The notes below the pieces were generated by a model, which worked only from the letters and a program-made list of their open reading frames with translations, was not told where the DNA came from and made no database searches. From positions 1 through 64,000 of the forward strand of contig CAMAWH010000017.1 in NCBI GenBank assembly GCA_945861635.1: a stretch of DNA of 64,000 nucleotides, written 5' to 3'. This DNA is from Klebsiella pneumoniae. Its GTDB lineage: Bacteria; Myxococcota_A; UBA796; SXON01. The number at the start of each line of letters is the position of its first letter. Within the stretch, counting starts at the first letter, position 1. Both the position numbers and the translations under genes were made by a program. Shown piece by piece: positions 31,306 through 40,348 of the stretch.

Positions 31306-32448
31306 CTACTCCGCGTTCGGCGTACCCACGAAGCGGACATCCTCTGAGAACTCGCGCGCCAGATCGGTGATGATTCCCGTCGACGCGCCCTCGTCGGCGC
31401 GGACCACGACGACCCTACCGATGACCCGCTCCGGCAGGAGTTTGTCCTCCTTCGACTCTACGCCAGCCAGTCCATCTCTGCGCTCGACGAGGTAGAGCGA
31501 CCGACCAACCTCAAGACCATCGTTGGTGCCGCGATCGAGGTAGATGGCTTCGCCTGTGCCCGCATAGGTCTGTTCGTGCGTGAGTCGGGCGAGCATCGTC
31601 GCTTCGATATTTCCCGACGGCGGCTCCACGTCAATCTGGTAGTCAACCGCCGCGACGTCGCCAACGAGGTCGCCACGCTCCATGTCGTAGTAGCTGTCGC
31701 GAATCTGGGCGGTAGCCATGCTGCCATCGACACGGAGGACCCGCGCAGTTGCGAGGACGCGGTACAAAAATCCAACGTTGCCAGCGGATCCGCGCAGCCG
31801 ACGCCCCTGCCGCCGGTAGATCGAGAAAAGCTGGCCGCACTCCAGCCCATCGTCATCGTTCATCTTGAGATACACGATCGCTGGCTCACCGAAGATGAGT
31901 CCGTTGATCTCGGCCCCGTACACCTTGCCCCGAATATTGAGATCAGCCTCCGCGGCCAAAACTCCAGCGGCGCGAACTCGGATATCGGTACGTTCTGTGT
32001 TGAACCGCGCCGGAAAGTCGCAGAGATTCTCGGCAACGGGGCGGGGTTGTTCCGGGGGCTGATACGGGGCCTCCTCCGGGGTCGGATCCTCCAAGCCCAC
32101 GCCGGGCGCGTCAAGCTGGGTGCCGAGTCGGAAGTAGATCCGATTTCCCGGGTAGATCCAGTGTGGATTCGTAATGTACTCGTTGTACGACCACAACTCC
32201 GGCCACTGCTGCGGGTCGCCAAGGAAACGTGTCGATACGTCCCATAGCGTGTCGCCGGCCTGAATTACGTAAAAGTCGGCGTTTGCGGACGATGCTTCGG
32301 TATTCGTCCCCTGACCGAGGTACGCACCGTCTTCCGCGTACGCGCTTGCCATCCACATGAGAGCGCCGACCAGCATCAATACTCCTGCGACGGGGCAAGG
32401 ATGCGGGATCTCGACGACGCTGTCAAGGCGCGGCCACCACCGAGGCAT
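31306..32448 (-). CDS. Secreted LysM-domain protein
   Basis: The protein carries an N-terminal signal (VAGVLMLVGALMWMASAYA, cleavage before EDG) and a LysM domain with FYVIQAGDTLWDVSTRFLGD, then QWPELWSYN...PHWIYPGNRIYF, so it should bind peptidoglycan in the periplasm. The remaining 280 residues are beta-rich with repeated ARVLRVDGSMATAQIRDS and IYLDRGTNDGLEVGRSLYLV elements, of unknown role. The ATG at 32448 gives a basic n-region (MPRWWPR) but overlaps the upstream SPOR gene by 26 bp. The ATG at 32376, with AGGAG five bases before it, is an equally plausible start. Such LysM proteins are common in Deltaproteobacteria beside dprA. Confidence 0.82.
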   Translation of the reverse strand: MPRWWPRLDSVVEIPHPCPVAGVLMLVGALMWMASAYAEDGAYLGQGTNTEASSANADFYVIQAGDTLWDVSTRFLGDPQQWPELWSYNEYITNPHWIYPGNRIYFRLGTQLDAPGVGLEDPTPEEAPYQPPEQPRPVAENLCDFPARFNTERTDIRVRAAGVLAAEADLNIRGKVYGAEINGLIFGEPAIVYLKMNDDDGLECGQLFSIYRRQGRRLRGSAGNVGFLYRVLATARVLRVDGSMATAQIRDSYYDMERGDLVGDVAAVDYQIDVEPPSGNIEATMLARLTHEQTYAGTGEAIYLDRGTNDGLEVGRSLYLVERRDGLAGVESKEDKLLPERVIGRVVVVRADEGASTGIITDLAREFSEDVRFVGTPNAE

Positions 32449-32944
32449 CTCCGGAGCCCGCCCTGCTTGCCACCTCGGAGCGCGCTGCATTCGCCGATTC
32501 TTCCGAGGAATAACCTCCAATTCGCACGCGCTGTAGCGCCTGTCCATCTACGATGGCTGCGACGCGATAGGCAGGGAGCTTGGCAGCCCGCAGCGTCTCG
32601 ACGAGACGTTGCGCGCGCGCGATGTCATCGCCTTCGGAAACCTGGATCGCGAAGCCCGACGTGGGCACTCCGTCCGACGAAGGGCCGAGCGCCGGGGAGA
32701 CCAGATCGCGCGGAAAGCCCAGCGACGCATCCCGGTGTTCATCGACTTTGGCGAGCAGGACTTCCAGATCGCCTGACCGCACCTCGTCCGGGACCAGCCC
32801 AGCCTGGACCGGGGAGGGTGCATCGGGCGCCTGCTGTCGGCCCACCTCGACGCCAATGAAGAATGTGAGCGCCGCCAGAGCCAGCGAAAGCACGCCAAGC
32901 GCGAACAGGTGACCGCGGGTCAGTGAGAGTTGGCGCTCCTTCAT
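32423..32944 (-). CDS. Membrane-anchored SPOR-domain protein
   Basis: The 173 residues consist of a short basic cytoplasmic start, one membrane helix (GHLFALGVLSLALAALTFFIG, about 11-31), a flexible Pro-rich periplasmic stretch and a C-terminal SPOR domain (GFAIQVSEGDDIARAQRLVETL... VRIGGYSSEESANAA). SPOR domains bind denuded glycan strands at division septa, so this is likely a divisome or envelope protein in the FtsN style. It overlaps the LysM gene downstream, consistent with joint action on the cell wall. Confidence 0.87.
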   Translation of the reverse strand: MKERQLSLTRGHLFALGVLSLALAALTFFIGVEVGRQQAPDAPSPVQAGLVPDEVRSGDLEVLLAKVDEHRDASLGFPRDLVSPALGPSSDGVPTSGFAIQVSEGDDIARAQRLVETLRAAKLPAYRVAAIVDGQALQRVRIGGYSSEESANAARSEVASRAGSGDASVVAAP

Positions 32945-32954
32945 GCGCTACATC

Positions 32955-32971
32955 GTAACAAATATTGTCAC
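32955..32971. promoter_or_regulatory. AT-rich 17-bp inverted repeat upstream of the SPOR gene
   Basis: GTAACAA-ata-TTGTCAC is a near-perfect palindrome (one mismatched pair) in the 28-bp gap between the DUF503 and SPOR genes. It is strikingly AT-rich for this genome. A minus-strand TTGACG (32976-32971) abuts it, which makes it a candidate operator/promoter for the SPOR-LysM pair, but I see no convincing -10 hexamer. Confidence 0.4.
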
Positions 32972-32972
32972 G

Positions 32973-33299
32973 TCAAGAGGTCTTCCACGGATCGATGCGT
33001 ACGAAAGCCTCTACAACCAGCGCGTCCACGCTACTCTCGACCTCCGCCTGAATCGAGTCGAGCCTCGATCGCAAGAGGCGCGAATCGTTGCCGACGGCGC
33101 ACACGGCCAAAACTGCCGCCTGTGCATCCTCGAGATGTCCAACCTCGCCAAACGCCACATGGTGGCGCGCCTGAAGGCGGTCCCTGAGCGCGAGCACGAC
33201 GCGCCGCCGATCTTTCAAGCTCCGATTGCCAGGCATCCGAAGAACGATGCGAAGCACGCCGACAAAAATCGCCTCATCGGGCGCAGGAAGGATGATCAT
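32973..33299 (-). CDS. DUF503 (YlxP-like) protein
   Basis: The 108-residue protein matches DUF503: VGVLRIVLRMPGNRSLKDRRRVVLALRDRLQARHHVAFGEV, followed by DAQAAVLAVCAVGNDSRLLRSRLDSI. It is a small alpha/beta protein regularly encoded next to infB and rbfA in ribosome-related operons. Its role is not firmly established. The start is immediately adjacent to the infB stop. rbfA and truB, which often follow, are absent here. Confidence 0.88.
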   Translation of the reverse strand: MIILPAPDEAIFVGVLRIVLRMPGNRSLKDRRRVVLALRDRLQARHHVAFGEVGHLEDAQAAVLAVCAVGNDSRLLRSRLDSIQAEVESSVDALVVEAFVRIDPWKTS

Positions 33300-36032
33300 C
33301 TACTCAACGCGCTTGACCTCAACTTGCACGAAGAGTTCGATGCGATCTCCAACGGTGATGGCCGAGTACCCATCCACCCCGATGCCGCATTCGAAGCCGC
33401 CAAGCACTTCCTTCACGTCTTCCTTGAAGCGCTTCAGGCCGGTGAGTTTTCCGGAGTGGAAGAGCTTGCCATCGCGAATGACATGGGCGGACGAGCCGCG
33501 CGCGACCCTGCCCTCCGTGACCATGCAGCCCGCAATCGGCCCGAACTTGGTGATGTTGAACACCGCGCGAACCTCGGCTTCGCCCACCTTCTGCTCCTCG
33601 TAAATCGTTGGCAGCAGGCCCAGAAGCCGCGACTTCACATCGTCGAGCACCTGATAGATGATGTCGAACCGCTTGATCTCCACGCCGTTCTGGTCACCGG
33701 CCAGGCGCGCCTTGGCGTCCGCCTTCACGTTGAACGCAACGATCAAGGCACCGTTTGCGGCAGCGAGATTGACGTCCGACTCGTTCACCGGACCAACCGC
33801 CGCATGGAGAATCTTGAGCTGTGCGCCGCCGACGGCGATCGCCTCCAACGAGCTGCGGAGGGCCTCCAACGATCCGCCCACGTCGGCCTTGAGCACCATG
33901 TGCAGGCGTTCATCGTCTTCACCGACTTTCTTGTACAGGTCGTCGATCGTCATCTTCTGACGTTGCCCCATGGCTCCGGCGCGTGCGGCGGTTGCGCGGT
34001 GCTCCGACAGGGTGCGCGCGTCCTTCTCGGATTCGACGACCACGAAGTCATCCCCCGCGGACGGGACCTCCTGCAGCCCGAAGATCTCGACCGGCGTGGA
34101 TGGGCCCGCTTCCTTGATTTTCCCCCCGCGATCGTCGGTCATTGCGCGTACCCGACCCCACGTGGTCCCGATGACGACCGTGTCTCCTTGGCGAAGGGTG
34201 CCCGTCTTGACGAGCAGCGACGCGACGGCGCCGCGCCCCGTCTCTACCCGCGATTCGATGACAACCCCCTCTGCATGCCGGTCCGGGTTGGCGCGGAGGT
34301 CCGCGACTTCCGCTACGATCAGCACATTATCGAGCAAATCGTCGATGCCCGTGCCCTTCAGTGCGGAGACGTCCACGAAAATATTATCGCCGCCGAATTC
34401 CTCACTTACGAGGCCGTGTTCCATCAGCGTGCGTCGGATGGCCTGCGGGTTCACCCCCGGCTTGTCACACTTGTTGACAGCGACGACGATGGGGACGTTT
34501 GCCGCTTTGGCGTGGTTGATCGCCTCAACCGTCTGCGGCATCACGCCGTCGTCCGCTGCGACGACGAGAATGACGATGTCCGTTGCCCGGGCGCCGCGGG
34601 CGCGCATGGCAGAAAACGCGGCGTGTCCCGGTGTGTCGATGAACGTGATGGCCCGGTCACCGCGGGTCACCTGATAAGCGCCGATGTGCTGGGTGATTCC
34701 ACCCGCTTCTCCAGCGGCAACCTTGGCCTTGCGGATTGCGTCGAGCAACGTTGTCTTGCCGTGGTCCACATGGCCCATGACCGTGATGACGGGCGGCCGA
34801 GGCGGAAGGGACTCGTCGACGCCCTGCGTCGTCTGGATCATGTGGGTGGCCTCATCGAACGCCACGTTCACAACCTCGTGGCCCAATTCGGACGCGAGGA
34901 TCGCGGCCGTCTCGAAGTCCACCGCCTGATTGACCGTGGCAGCCTGCCCGAGCGCCATCATCATCTTGATGAGCTCGGGAGCTTTGACGCCAAGTTCATG
35001 GGCCAGGTTGGCGACGGTCGTTTCACCGTCAACACGCACTTTGCGCTTGACCAAACTCTTCGGAACTGCAGATACCAACTTGCCTTTGCTCTGCTTGCGG
35101 CGATGGCGGCCTTCCCCGATGTCGGACATCAGGTGCTCACTGCGTCCACCGCGACGCGGGCCCTTGTTCTTGTTGCGAGCGTCTTCGGCAGCACCGGCGC
35201 CTTCCGGGCGCGGCGGGCCTACACGTCGATCCGCCGGGGCCGCATTCGGGCCCCAGCGCGCCCCTTGCGACGCTTGTTCGCGAGCGCGACGCTTGGCACC
35301 GGTGGGATCCGTCGGATCGTACCCAGCGGGCAGGGAGATGACCCCCTTTCCGAGGCCGGGCAGGATGGGCGAGTCCGGCAGGCGGCCGGGCTGCGACATC
35401 CGCGCCGACGGCATGGCCGGCAGGCGGGAGGCGCCCCCCGGACGGTCCACAATCACCGCGCGTTCACTCGTGGGCTCTGCACGCACCTCCGGCGGACGCA
35501 CGACCGGCGGAGCGTCCGGAGCGACTCCGGGCACCGAATCGACGGGGGCCACGACTTCGACGGCCGCAGCAGGGGCCTCGATCGTCGAAATGGAGGGCTC
35601 GGCGGCAACCGCAACCGCAACCTCCACCTCCGGCGTGCGGACCCCTTCTGGTGCGACCTCAACGAGCTCGACCACCTCTGCCGCCGCCACGGGCGCTACC
35701 GCCTCATTCGGCGTTGCCTCCGCAGGTTCCGGCCGAAGTTTGCTCAGCGAACTCGTCGGCGCCGCGAGCGGCCGACGCAACGCGGAGGGCGCTGGCGGCG
35801 CAATCGCCACCGGGGCAGGCGCGACCGGAAGGTGCTTCCGCAGGATGGTGCGCGTGGCGACGGGCGTGGGGGGGGGCGGCGGTTCCACGGCTCCGCGGCG
35901 GCGAACGACGGCGCCTGGGCGAGTTTCCGCGCCTTTCGGGGCGTCAGCGGGCTTGGCCTCGGACGGACGCGGCGGCTGCCGCGCCACGTTGCGTGTGCTT
36001 TCGAGGCGATCGAGGAGGTCTTTGGTCGACAT
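33300..36032 (-). CDS. infB: Translation initiation factor IF-2
   Basis: The 910-residue GTPase has a long Pro/Ala/Val/Glu-rich N-terminal extension (about residues 10-310), then the IF-2 N domain and the G domain: [17 protein letters not shown] (G1), [12 protein letters not shown] (G3), NKCDKPG (G4) and SALKGTG (G5). Domains II, III and C2 follow, ending in [17 protein letters not shown]. It positions initiator tRNA on the 30S subunit and promotes joining with the 50S. It belongs to the rimP-nusA-ylxR-infB-DUF503 operon. Confidence 0.97.
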   Translation of the reverse strand: MSTKDLLDRLESTRNVARQPPRPSEAKPADAPKGAETRPGAVVRRRGAVEPPPPPTPVATRTILRKHLPVAPAPVAIAPPAPSALRRPLAAPTSSLSKLRPEPAEATPNEAVAPVAAAEVVELVEVAPEGVRTPEVEVAVAVAAEPSISTIEAPAAAVEVVAPVDSVPGVAPDAPPVVRPPEVRAEPTSERAVIVDRPGGASRLPAMPSARMSQPGRLPDSPILPGLGKGVISLPAGYDPTDPTGAKRRAREQASQGARWGPNAAPADRRVGPPRPEGAGAAEDARNKNKGPRRGGRSEHLMSDIGEGRHRRKQSKGKLVSAVPKSLVKRKVRVDGETTVANLAHELGVKAPELIKMMMALGQAATVNQAVDFETAAILASELGHEVVNVAFDEATHMIQTTQGVDESLPPRPPVITVMGHVDHGKTTLLDAIRKAKVAAGEAGGITQHIGAYQVTRGDRAITFIDTPGHAAFSAMRARGARATDIVILVVAADDGVMPQTVEAINHAKAANVPIVVAVNKCDKPGVNPQAIRRTLMEHGLVSEEFGGDNIFVDVSALKGTGIDDLLDNVLIVAEVADLRANPDRHAEGVVIESRVETGRGAVASLLVKTGTLRQGDTVVIGTTWGRVRAMTDDRGGKIKEAGPSTPVEIFGLQEVPSAGDDFVVVESEKDARTLSEHRATAARAGAMGQRQKMTIDDLYKKVGEDDERLHMVLKADVGGSLEALRSSLEAIAVGGAQLKILHAAVGPVNESDVNLAAANGALIVAFNVKADAKARLAGDQNGVEIKRFDIIYQVLDDVKSRLLGLLPTIYEEQKVGEAEVRAVFNITKFGPIAGCMVTEGRVARGSSAHVIRDGKLFHSGKLTGLKRFKEDVKEVLGGFECGIGVDGYSAITVGDRIELFVQVEVKRVE

Positions 36033-36047
36033 TTACAACCTTTGCAA

Positions 36048-36064
36048 GCGGGCTGGAGGCCCGC
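36048..36064 (-). promoter_or_regulatory. Hairpin just upstream of the infB ribosome site
   Basis: In the minus-strand mRNA a perfect 6-bp GCGGGC/GCCCGC stem with a CUCCA loop ends about 15 bases before the infB ATG, followed by a weak AAGG ribosome site. The loop is complementary to Shine-Dalgarno sequences. It is the only clear structure in the 132-bp ylxR-infB gap, and could adjust infB translation. Confidence 0.35.
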
Positions 36065-36164
36065 GAAGTGCGCACGCGCCGCTCGAAGCGAAATCCACCG
36101 AGGCGATGAACCACGAGCGGCGACGACAAGGCCGGACGGAGCGCAGCCGCCCGGCGGCGGGCCC

Positions 36165-36764
36165 CTAACGCAATGCGACCATTCGCCGCAACTCCCTTAG
36201 TAGAGCGGTCGTTGCGGACGACTTCCGCAACGCGAGCACGGCACGCGGCCCTTTTCCGACGCGCGCACCCAACGCTTCACGGTCCAACGGCAACGAAAAA
36301 ATCGTGACAGTCGCTCCGGACGTCACGTCCGTTACGCTCCGCGGCGATGCGTCGCTCGCGCTGATGAACCCGATCGTGTTCGGATGGCGGGCCGCCTCGG
36401 TGACCGACTCTGCTCCGCCGATCACGGCGCCTGAGCGCGCCGCGAGCGACAAGAGATCAAGCACGGCGGCCAGATTCGCCGCTTGCACCCTGCCAAGGAG
36501 CCCAGACGGGTCCACGCGCGGCACATCGAGGGCTTGCGCGATCATTCCCGCCCGCGACTCCACGATCTCGATGGCTTCACGCGTCGGCGTGACCCACGCA
36601 CCGCGACCGGGAGCCTTTCCGCGGTAATCCACTTCAACCACCTCGTCTTCGCCGACGACCAACCGCACGAGTTCGTCCGGGTTCCCAGGTTCACGCGTCG
36701 CGATACACGTACGGACGGGGCCCGGGCGCGGCGCAGCCGCCGGCGCCCGTTTCTTCCTCTTCAA
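36165..36764 (-). CDS. YlxR (DUF448) - L7Ae-like fusion protein
   Basis: The 199-residue protein combines an N-terminal YlxR domain (RTCIATREPGNPDELVRLVV, YRGKAPGRGAWVTPTREAIE) with a C-terminal L7Ae-like part (LLSLAARSGAVIGGAESVTEAAR). In Firmicutes the two are separate genes (ylxR and ylxQ). Fused forms occur in many proteobacteria. Probably an RNA-binding protein connected to transcription and translation. The start codon is TTG (36764-36762), supported by GAGG five bases upstream and direct abutment to the nusA stop. Basic residues (MKRKKR) begin the protein. Confidence 0.88.
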   Translation of the reverse strand: MKRKKRAPAAAPRPGPVRTCIATREPGNPDELVRLVVGEDEVVEVDYRGKAPGRGAWVTPTREAIEIVESRAGMIAQALDVPRVDPSGLLGRVQAANLAAVLDLLSLAARSGAVIGGAESVTEAARHPNTIGFISASDASPRSVTDVTSGATVTIFSLPLDREALGARVGKGPRAVLALRKSSATTALLRELRRMVALR

Positions 36765-38066
36765 CTACACCTCGTCCGCACTCGGCGGAAGTTCCGCAGC
36801 GGCCTTTCGGCGCTCCGAATCCTCGAGAATGAGCGCCTCAAGCGCGCGCTCCGCCGACACGACGACCTGCTCTCCTTCTGCTTCCTCGATGCCGAGAATC
36901 CCAGCCACTTCGTAGGCTTCCGCATCGGCGACCTCACTGACCTTGCGAAATCCGTGCCGAATGAGCAGTTCCACGTGCTCGGCGTCGAGAACGTCGATGC
37001 GCGAAAGTTCCGCGCGCGCCTGATCGTTCATTTCTGTATGGCGGCTGTCGGAGAAAATATCGATTCGCCACCCGGTAAGTTGGGCAGCGAGGCGAACATT
37101 CTGGCCCTTGCGGCCAATCGCCTTGGAGAGCTGGTCGTCCGGAACGATCAACTCGACGCTGTGAGCATGTTCGTCGATGTACACGCGGCTGACCTGCGCG
37201 GGGGCGATGGCGTGGACAATGAACCGCGCCGGATCCGGGTGGTACGGAATGATGTCGATGGCTTCCCCTCGGAGTTCGCCCACGACCGCCTGTACGCGTG
37301 AACCTTTCATGCCGACGCACGCGCCGACGGGGTCCACGTCGTGGTCCACGGACGACACTGCAATCTTGGCCCGGAACCCGGGCTCGCGCGCGCACGCCTC
37401 GATCCGGACGATGCCTTCCGCGACTTCCGGAACTTCAAGCTCAAACAACTTCATCAAGAGTCCGGGATGCGTGCGCGACAGGATGACCTGTGGCGTCTTG
37501 GTTGCCCGGGTGATGTCCACCACGTACGCCTGAATGCGATCGCCCTGACGGTACGTCTCGGTCGGGACTTGTTCACGCTTCGGCAGGAGCGCCTCGGCGC
37601 GCCCAAGATCCACGATGATATTGCCTTTCTCAAACCGGCGAACGATGCCGGTGATGATCTCTCCCTTACGATCCTTGAACTCGGAGAACGTCATTTCGCG
37701 TTCCGCATCACGGATTTTTTGAATGATGACCTGTTTGGCGGTTTGCGCGGCGATGCGCCCCAGCTCCTCGACCGACAACTTGATGCCGAGCGAATCACCC
37801 ATTTCGCACTCCGGATCGAGCTTGCGAGCGTTTTCGAGGTTGATCTCGATGTCGTCGTCCTCGACTTCTTCGGAAACGGTCTTGAACTCGAAAAGTTCAA
37901 CTTCACCGAGTTCGTCGTTCCATTGCGCTTCGAGATCCTTCTGCATGCCGTATTTCTTTCGGGCTGCGGCCTCCATGGCCTGTTCCAGCACCTCGATGAG
38001 GGCGTCACGGGGGATGTTCTTTTCACGGGCGACCGCGTCGAGATCGCGGGAGAGAGGACTGTTCAT
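36765..38066 (-). CDS. nusA: Transcription termination/antitermination factor NusA
   Basis: The 433-residue protein has the NusA N-terminal RNA-polymerase-binding domain ([23 protein letters not shown]), an S1 domain ([27 protein letters not shown]), and KH1/KH2 domains ([45 protein letters not shown]). A single C-terminal helix-hairpin-helix-like region follows. It is shorter than the 495-residue E. coli protein, which has two C-terminal acidic repeats. It modulates pausing, intrinsic termination and antitermination. The ATG overlaps the rimP stop by 4 bp. Confidence 0.97.
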   Translation of the reverse strand: MNSPLSRDLDAVAREKNIPRDALIEVLEQAMEAAARKKYGMQKDLEAQWNDELGEVELFEFKTVSEEVEDDDIEINLENARKLDPECEMGDSLGIKLSVEELGRIAAQTAKQVIIQKIRDAEREMTFSEFKDRKGEIITGIVRRFEKGNIIVDLGRAEALLPKREQVPTETYRQGDRIQAYVVDITRATKTPQVILSRTHPGLLMKLFELEVPEVAEGIVRIEACAREPGFRAKIAVSSVDHDVDPVGACVGMKGSRVQAVVGELRGEAIDIIPYHPDPARFIVHAIAPAQVSRVYIDEHAHSVELIVPDDQLSKAIGRKGQNVRLAAQLTGWRIDIFSDSRHTEMNDQARAELSRIDVLDAEHVELLIRHGFRKVSEVADAEAYEVAGILGIEEAEGEQVVVSAERALEALILEDSERRKAAAELPPSADEV

Positions 38067-38584
38067 GGTGTTTCTCCTGTACCAAGGGGATGCAGGCCCT
38101 GACCGAGCCGCTGGAATTGATCGAGGGTCAAAACAAGGTGGGCGCGTTCGATTTCATCGAGCGAGAGCGTGCGTTCTTCGTCCGCTGTCCGCACGCGCAC
38201 GATTTCCCCGTCCATGCCGCAAAGGGTGCCCTTGACGCGCCGCCGCGCATCTGCACCGAAGGGCTTGATGCGGATTTGGCAGCCGGTAAAGCGGGCGAAA
38301 TCGTCGGGACGCTGAACCGGCCGCTCCATCCCAGGCGTGGAAAGCTCCAGATCGTACGCACCCTCGATCGGGTCTTCGACGTCCAGCACCGGACTCAACT
38401 GCCGCGACACCTTCGTGCATTCGTCGATGCCGACGCCACCGGGCCGATCGATGCTGACCCGGAGTGTTCGACGCCCGCCTTGGCCGCCGAGAAATTCTAC
38501 GGCTACCACCTCACAACCATTGCGCGCCGCCACCGGTTCGATGATGGCGCGCAGGCGTTGCAACAATGGGCGGGTGAGGATCAT
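38063..38584 (-). CDS. rimP: Ribosome maturation factor RimP
   Basis: The start at 38584 gives 173 residues beginning MILTRPLLQRLRAIIEPVAARNGCEVVAVEFLGG (outline), the normal RimP N-terminus. The frame continues to 38677, but the added residues run through a terminator-like hairpin and do not fit the family. The C-terminal SH3-like domain follows (VKGTLCGMDGEIVRVRTADEERTLSLDEIERAHLV). RimP assists 30S maturation. The ATG is only four bases from a U-tract that ends a strong hairpin, so expression could be controlled by attenuation. Confidence 0.93.
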   Translation of the reverse strand: MILTRPLLQRLRAIIEPVAARNGCEVVAVEFLGGQGGRRTLRVSIDRPGGVGIDECTKVSRQLSPVLDVEDPIEGAYDLELSTPGMERPVQRPDDFARFTGCQIRIKPFGADARRRVKGTLCGMDGEIVRVRTADEERTLSLDEIERAHLVLTLDQFQRLGQGLHPLGTGETP

Positions 38585-38588
38585 GATT

Positions 38589-38621
38589 CCAAAAACAAAA
38601 AGAGCGCCCCTAGGGACGCTC
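38589..38621 (-). terminator. Rho-independent terminator / possible attenuator in front of rimP
   Basis: On the minus strand the 20-base element GAGCGTCCCTAGGGGCGCTC folds into an almost perfect stem (38621-38602) followed directly by TTTTTGTTTTT (38601-38590), a textbook intrinsic terminator. It can end transcription from pal-cpoB, whose last stop is 91 bp upstream. Because the U-tract ends only about five bases before the rimP ATG, any rimP transcript from an upstream promoter must pass through it. Confidence 0.8.
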
Positions 38622-38648
38622 CTGCACGGGGAGGTTGGGTGAGCGCGC

Positions 38649-38677
38649 CCGATAGCCGGCCCAGGCAGGTGCGTCAA
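38649..38677 (-). promoter_or_regulatory. Putative sigma70-type promoter for the rimP operon
   Basis: Minus strand: TTGACG (38677-38672), a 17-bp spacer and TATCGG (38654-38649), in the gap between cpoB and rimP. The -35 box matches consensus at 5 of 6 positions, the -10 box is weaker. Transcription would start near 38642, about 20 bases before the hairpin, so the hairpin would lie in the rimP leader. Confidence 0.35.
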
Positions 38678-38711
38678 GCGCCCCGGGCGCGGCGTCTCCG
38701 TTCGCGAACCG

Positions 38712-39557
38712 TTACTTCCCGCATTTCACCTTTGCTTCCTTCGCGGCCTTCGACTTCGGGTACACCTTGCTGACGTCACAATAAAAGACCTTCGCCTTGT
38801 CCGGCGAACCGAGCGCATCGAAACACTCCCCCTGTCGCAGCATCGCCCAGGGCGCCCACGTCGAATCCTTGCCCTTATCGATTACATCTTGAAAGGCCGA
38901 CACCGCCGGTTTGAATTCCCCAGCGTTCTGCCACGACTCGGCGATGCGGTAGTACGCCTCCACCACCCGCTCGTGCTTTGCATTTTCTTTGATGAACCGC
39001 GCGGCGACGGCGCGCGCCGCGGCGGCGTTCCCGGCCTCCAGCTGTTCGGCGATCAGCGCGAAGTATTCGTCCGGCGTCGACGCCACGGGCGGATCCGGAT
39101 CCAGCGGCGGCAGCGCAGTGTTGACGGGAACGCTGCCCGTTCCTCCCAAATTTGTGGCGGTGTCCGCCGCGCCCAGCGGGGGCGGGGCGCGGAGGCCGAG
39201 TGACTTTTCGACGCCGCCGATGCGTGCCTCCAGATAGTTGATGCGCGCGTCGGCATCGGTCTGGAATCCGAGACCCGCCTCTTCAAAGGTGGAATAGTCG
39301 TGATGCAGGACGTCGAGTTCACCGCGCATCGACGCCACCTCTTGGCGGAGCTGCTCCATGGTCTCCATCTTGAGGATTTCCTCCTGTCCGCGCGCGTGCT
39401 GAACCTCTTCCAACTGTCCAAGTCTGCGGCTCACATCTTCCCCGACGGACTCCAACTCCCGGACGCGGCGATTGTGGTCGGCGAGCTCTCGCTCCAACGC
39501 GCCGGTCGCGGATTGACCCGTTCGATCGAGCACACACGCGAGCGCCCAGACGATCAC
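38712..39557 (-). CDS. cpoB: Tol-Pal system protein YbgF/CpoB-like lipoprotein
   Basis: The 281-residue protein starts MIVWALACVLDRTG, with the lipobox ALAC. A coiled coil follows (about 20-115: RELADHNRRVRELESVGEDVSRRLGQL in outline), then a Pro-rich linker and C-terminal TPR repeats (YFALIAEQLEAGNAAAARAVAARFIKEN, YYRIAESWQNAGEFKPAVSAFQDVI, WAMLRQGECFDALGSPDKAKVFYCDV). This is the CpoB/YbgF layout, linking cell wall synthesis with outer membrane constriction. It overlaps pal by 4 bp. tolQRAB are not in the window. Lipid anchoring in place of an ordinary signal is a difference from E. coli. Confidence 0.87.
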   Translation of the reverse strand: MIVWALACVLDRTGQSATGALERELADHNRRVRELESVGEDVSRRLGQLEEVQHARGQEEILKMETMEQLRQEVASMRGELDVLHHDYSTFEEAGLGFQTDADARINYLEARIGGVEKSLGLRAPPPLGAADTATNLGGTGSVPVNTALPPLDPDPPVASTPDEYFALIAEQLEAGNAAAARAVAARFIKENAKHERVVEAYYRIAESWQNAGEFKPAVSAFQDVIDKGKDSTWAPWAMLRQGECFDALGSPDKAKVFYCDVSKVYPKSKAAKEAKVKCGK

Positions 39558-40282
39558 ATGCCCTCCCGCGGGATGATCTCGACGCGCCGGTTCCTGGAGA
39601 AGGCAGCAGGGTCGCCGCCGGAATCCACCGGTCTCTCCTCACCATACGACACCGAGCGCATCCGCGCTGACGACACGCCCAGCCCCGCGAGGTAGCGCTG
39701 GACACTTTCCGCGCGTCGTTGTCCTAGCGCGATGTTGTACTCGGTTGTGCCTTGTTCGTCCGTGTGTCCCTCGACTCGGACCTCGACGCGCGAATCCTTC
39801 AGGCAGGAGGCGGCGCTTTCCAGCGTGGATCGGGTGTCCGGCGCCAGGACCGCGCTGTCGAAATCGAACCGGACGGTAACCGGCGAACAGCTCATCCCGA
39901 TGGACTCCGTCAACGTCAACCCCTTGCGCAACGTCGCCTTCCCGCCGTCCGGGTTGGCGACCGTGACGTCGTAGGTGCCCACCGGCAGCGCCGGCACGCG
40001 CACGGTCAGGGTTGCGTCGTCTTTGAATTCCGTCGGCACCGCCGTACCTGAGAGGTTCACCCGCGCCCCATCTTGAAAGGCGTTGCCGAAAACATCCGCA
40101 CGAAACTCATGATTGGCCGACGCGAATGCGGGGTCGATGCCCGCGACCTGCAGCTTTACGCTCGGCGACGGGAGACGCGTCGCGTTGGGATCAACGCGGT
40201 CGTCGTCTGGCGTTTTGCCGCATTTGTTCGCCATCAGCACCGGCAACAGCAGCACGGCAAACAGGGCGCGGCGGGGATTCAT
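39554..40282 (-). CDS. pal: Peptidoglycan-associated lipoprotein (Pal), with IPT/TIG insert
   Basis: The 242 residues begin MNPRRALFAVLLLPVLMANKC, a lipoprotein signal with an unusual ANKC lipobox. About residues 35-125 form an IPT/TIG-like domain (DVFGNAFQDGARVNLSG, GTYDVTVANPDGGKA) not present in standard Pal. The C-terminal OmpA-like domain has VRFDFDSAVLAPDTRSTL, VEGHTDEQGTTEYNIALGQRRA and SYGEERP, the peptidoglycan-binding site. It ties the outer membrane to the cell wall. First gene of the pal-cpoB pair. The ATG four codons upstream (40294) is an alternative start. Confidence 0.88.
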   Translation of the reverse strand: MNPRRALFAVLLLPVLMANKCGKTPDDDRVDPNATRLPSPSVKLQVAGIDPAFASANHEFRADVFGNAFQDGARVNLSGTAVPTEFKDDATLTVRVPALPVGTYDVTVANPDGGKATLRKGLTLTESIGMSCSPVTVRFDFDSAVLAPDTRSTLESAASCLKDSRVEVRVEGHTDEQGTTEYNIALGQRRAESVQRYLAGLGVSSARMRSVSYGEERPVDSGGDPAAFSRNRRVEIIPREGM

Positions 40283-40348
40283 TTGGCGCCCCACCTACGC
40301 GCTCCCCCGCACGCTGTCAACGGTTTCGGAACGTGGCATAACGGCGCG

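Noticed and set aside
32943-36200. 1085-residue plus-strand open frame opposite infB
   Set aside because: It runs antisense to the complete IF-2 gene and its neighbours. The composition is Arg/His/Gly-rich, and no motif is recognisable. A by-product of GC-rich codon use.
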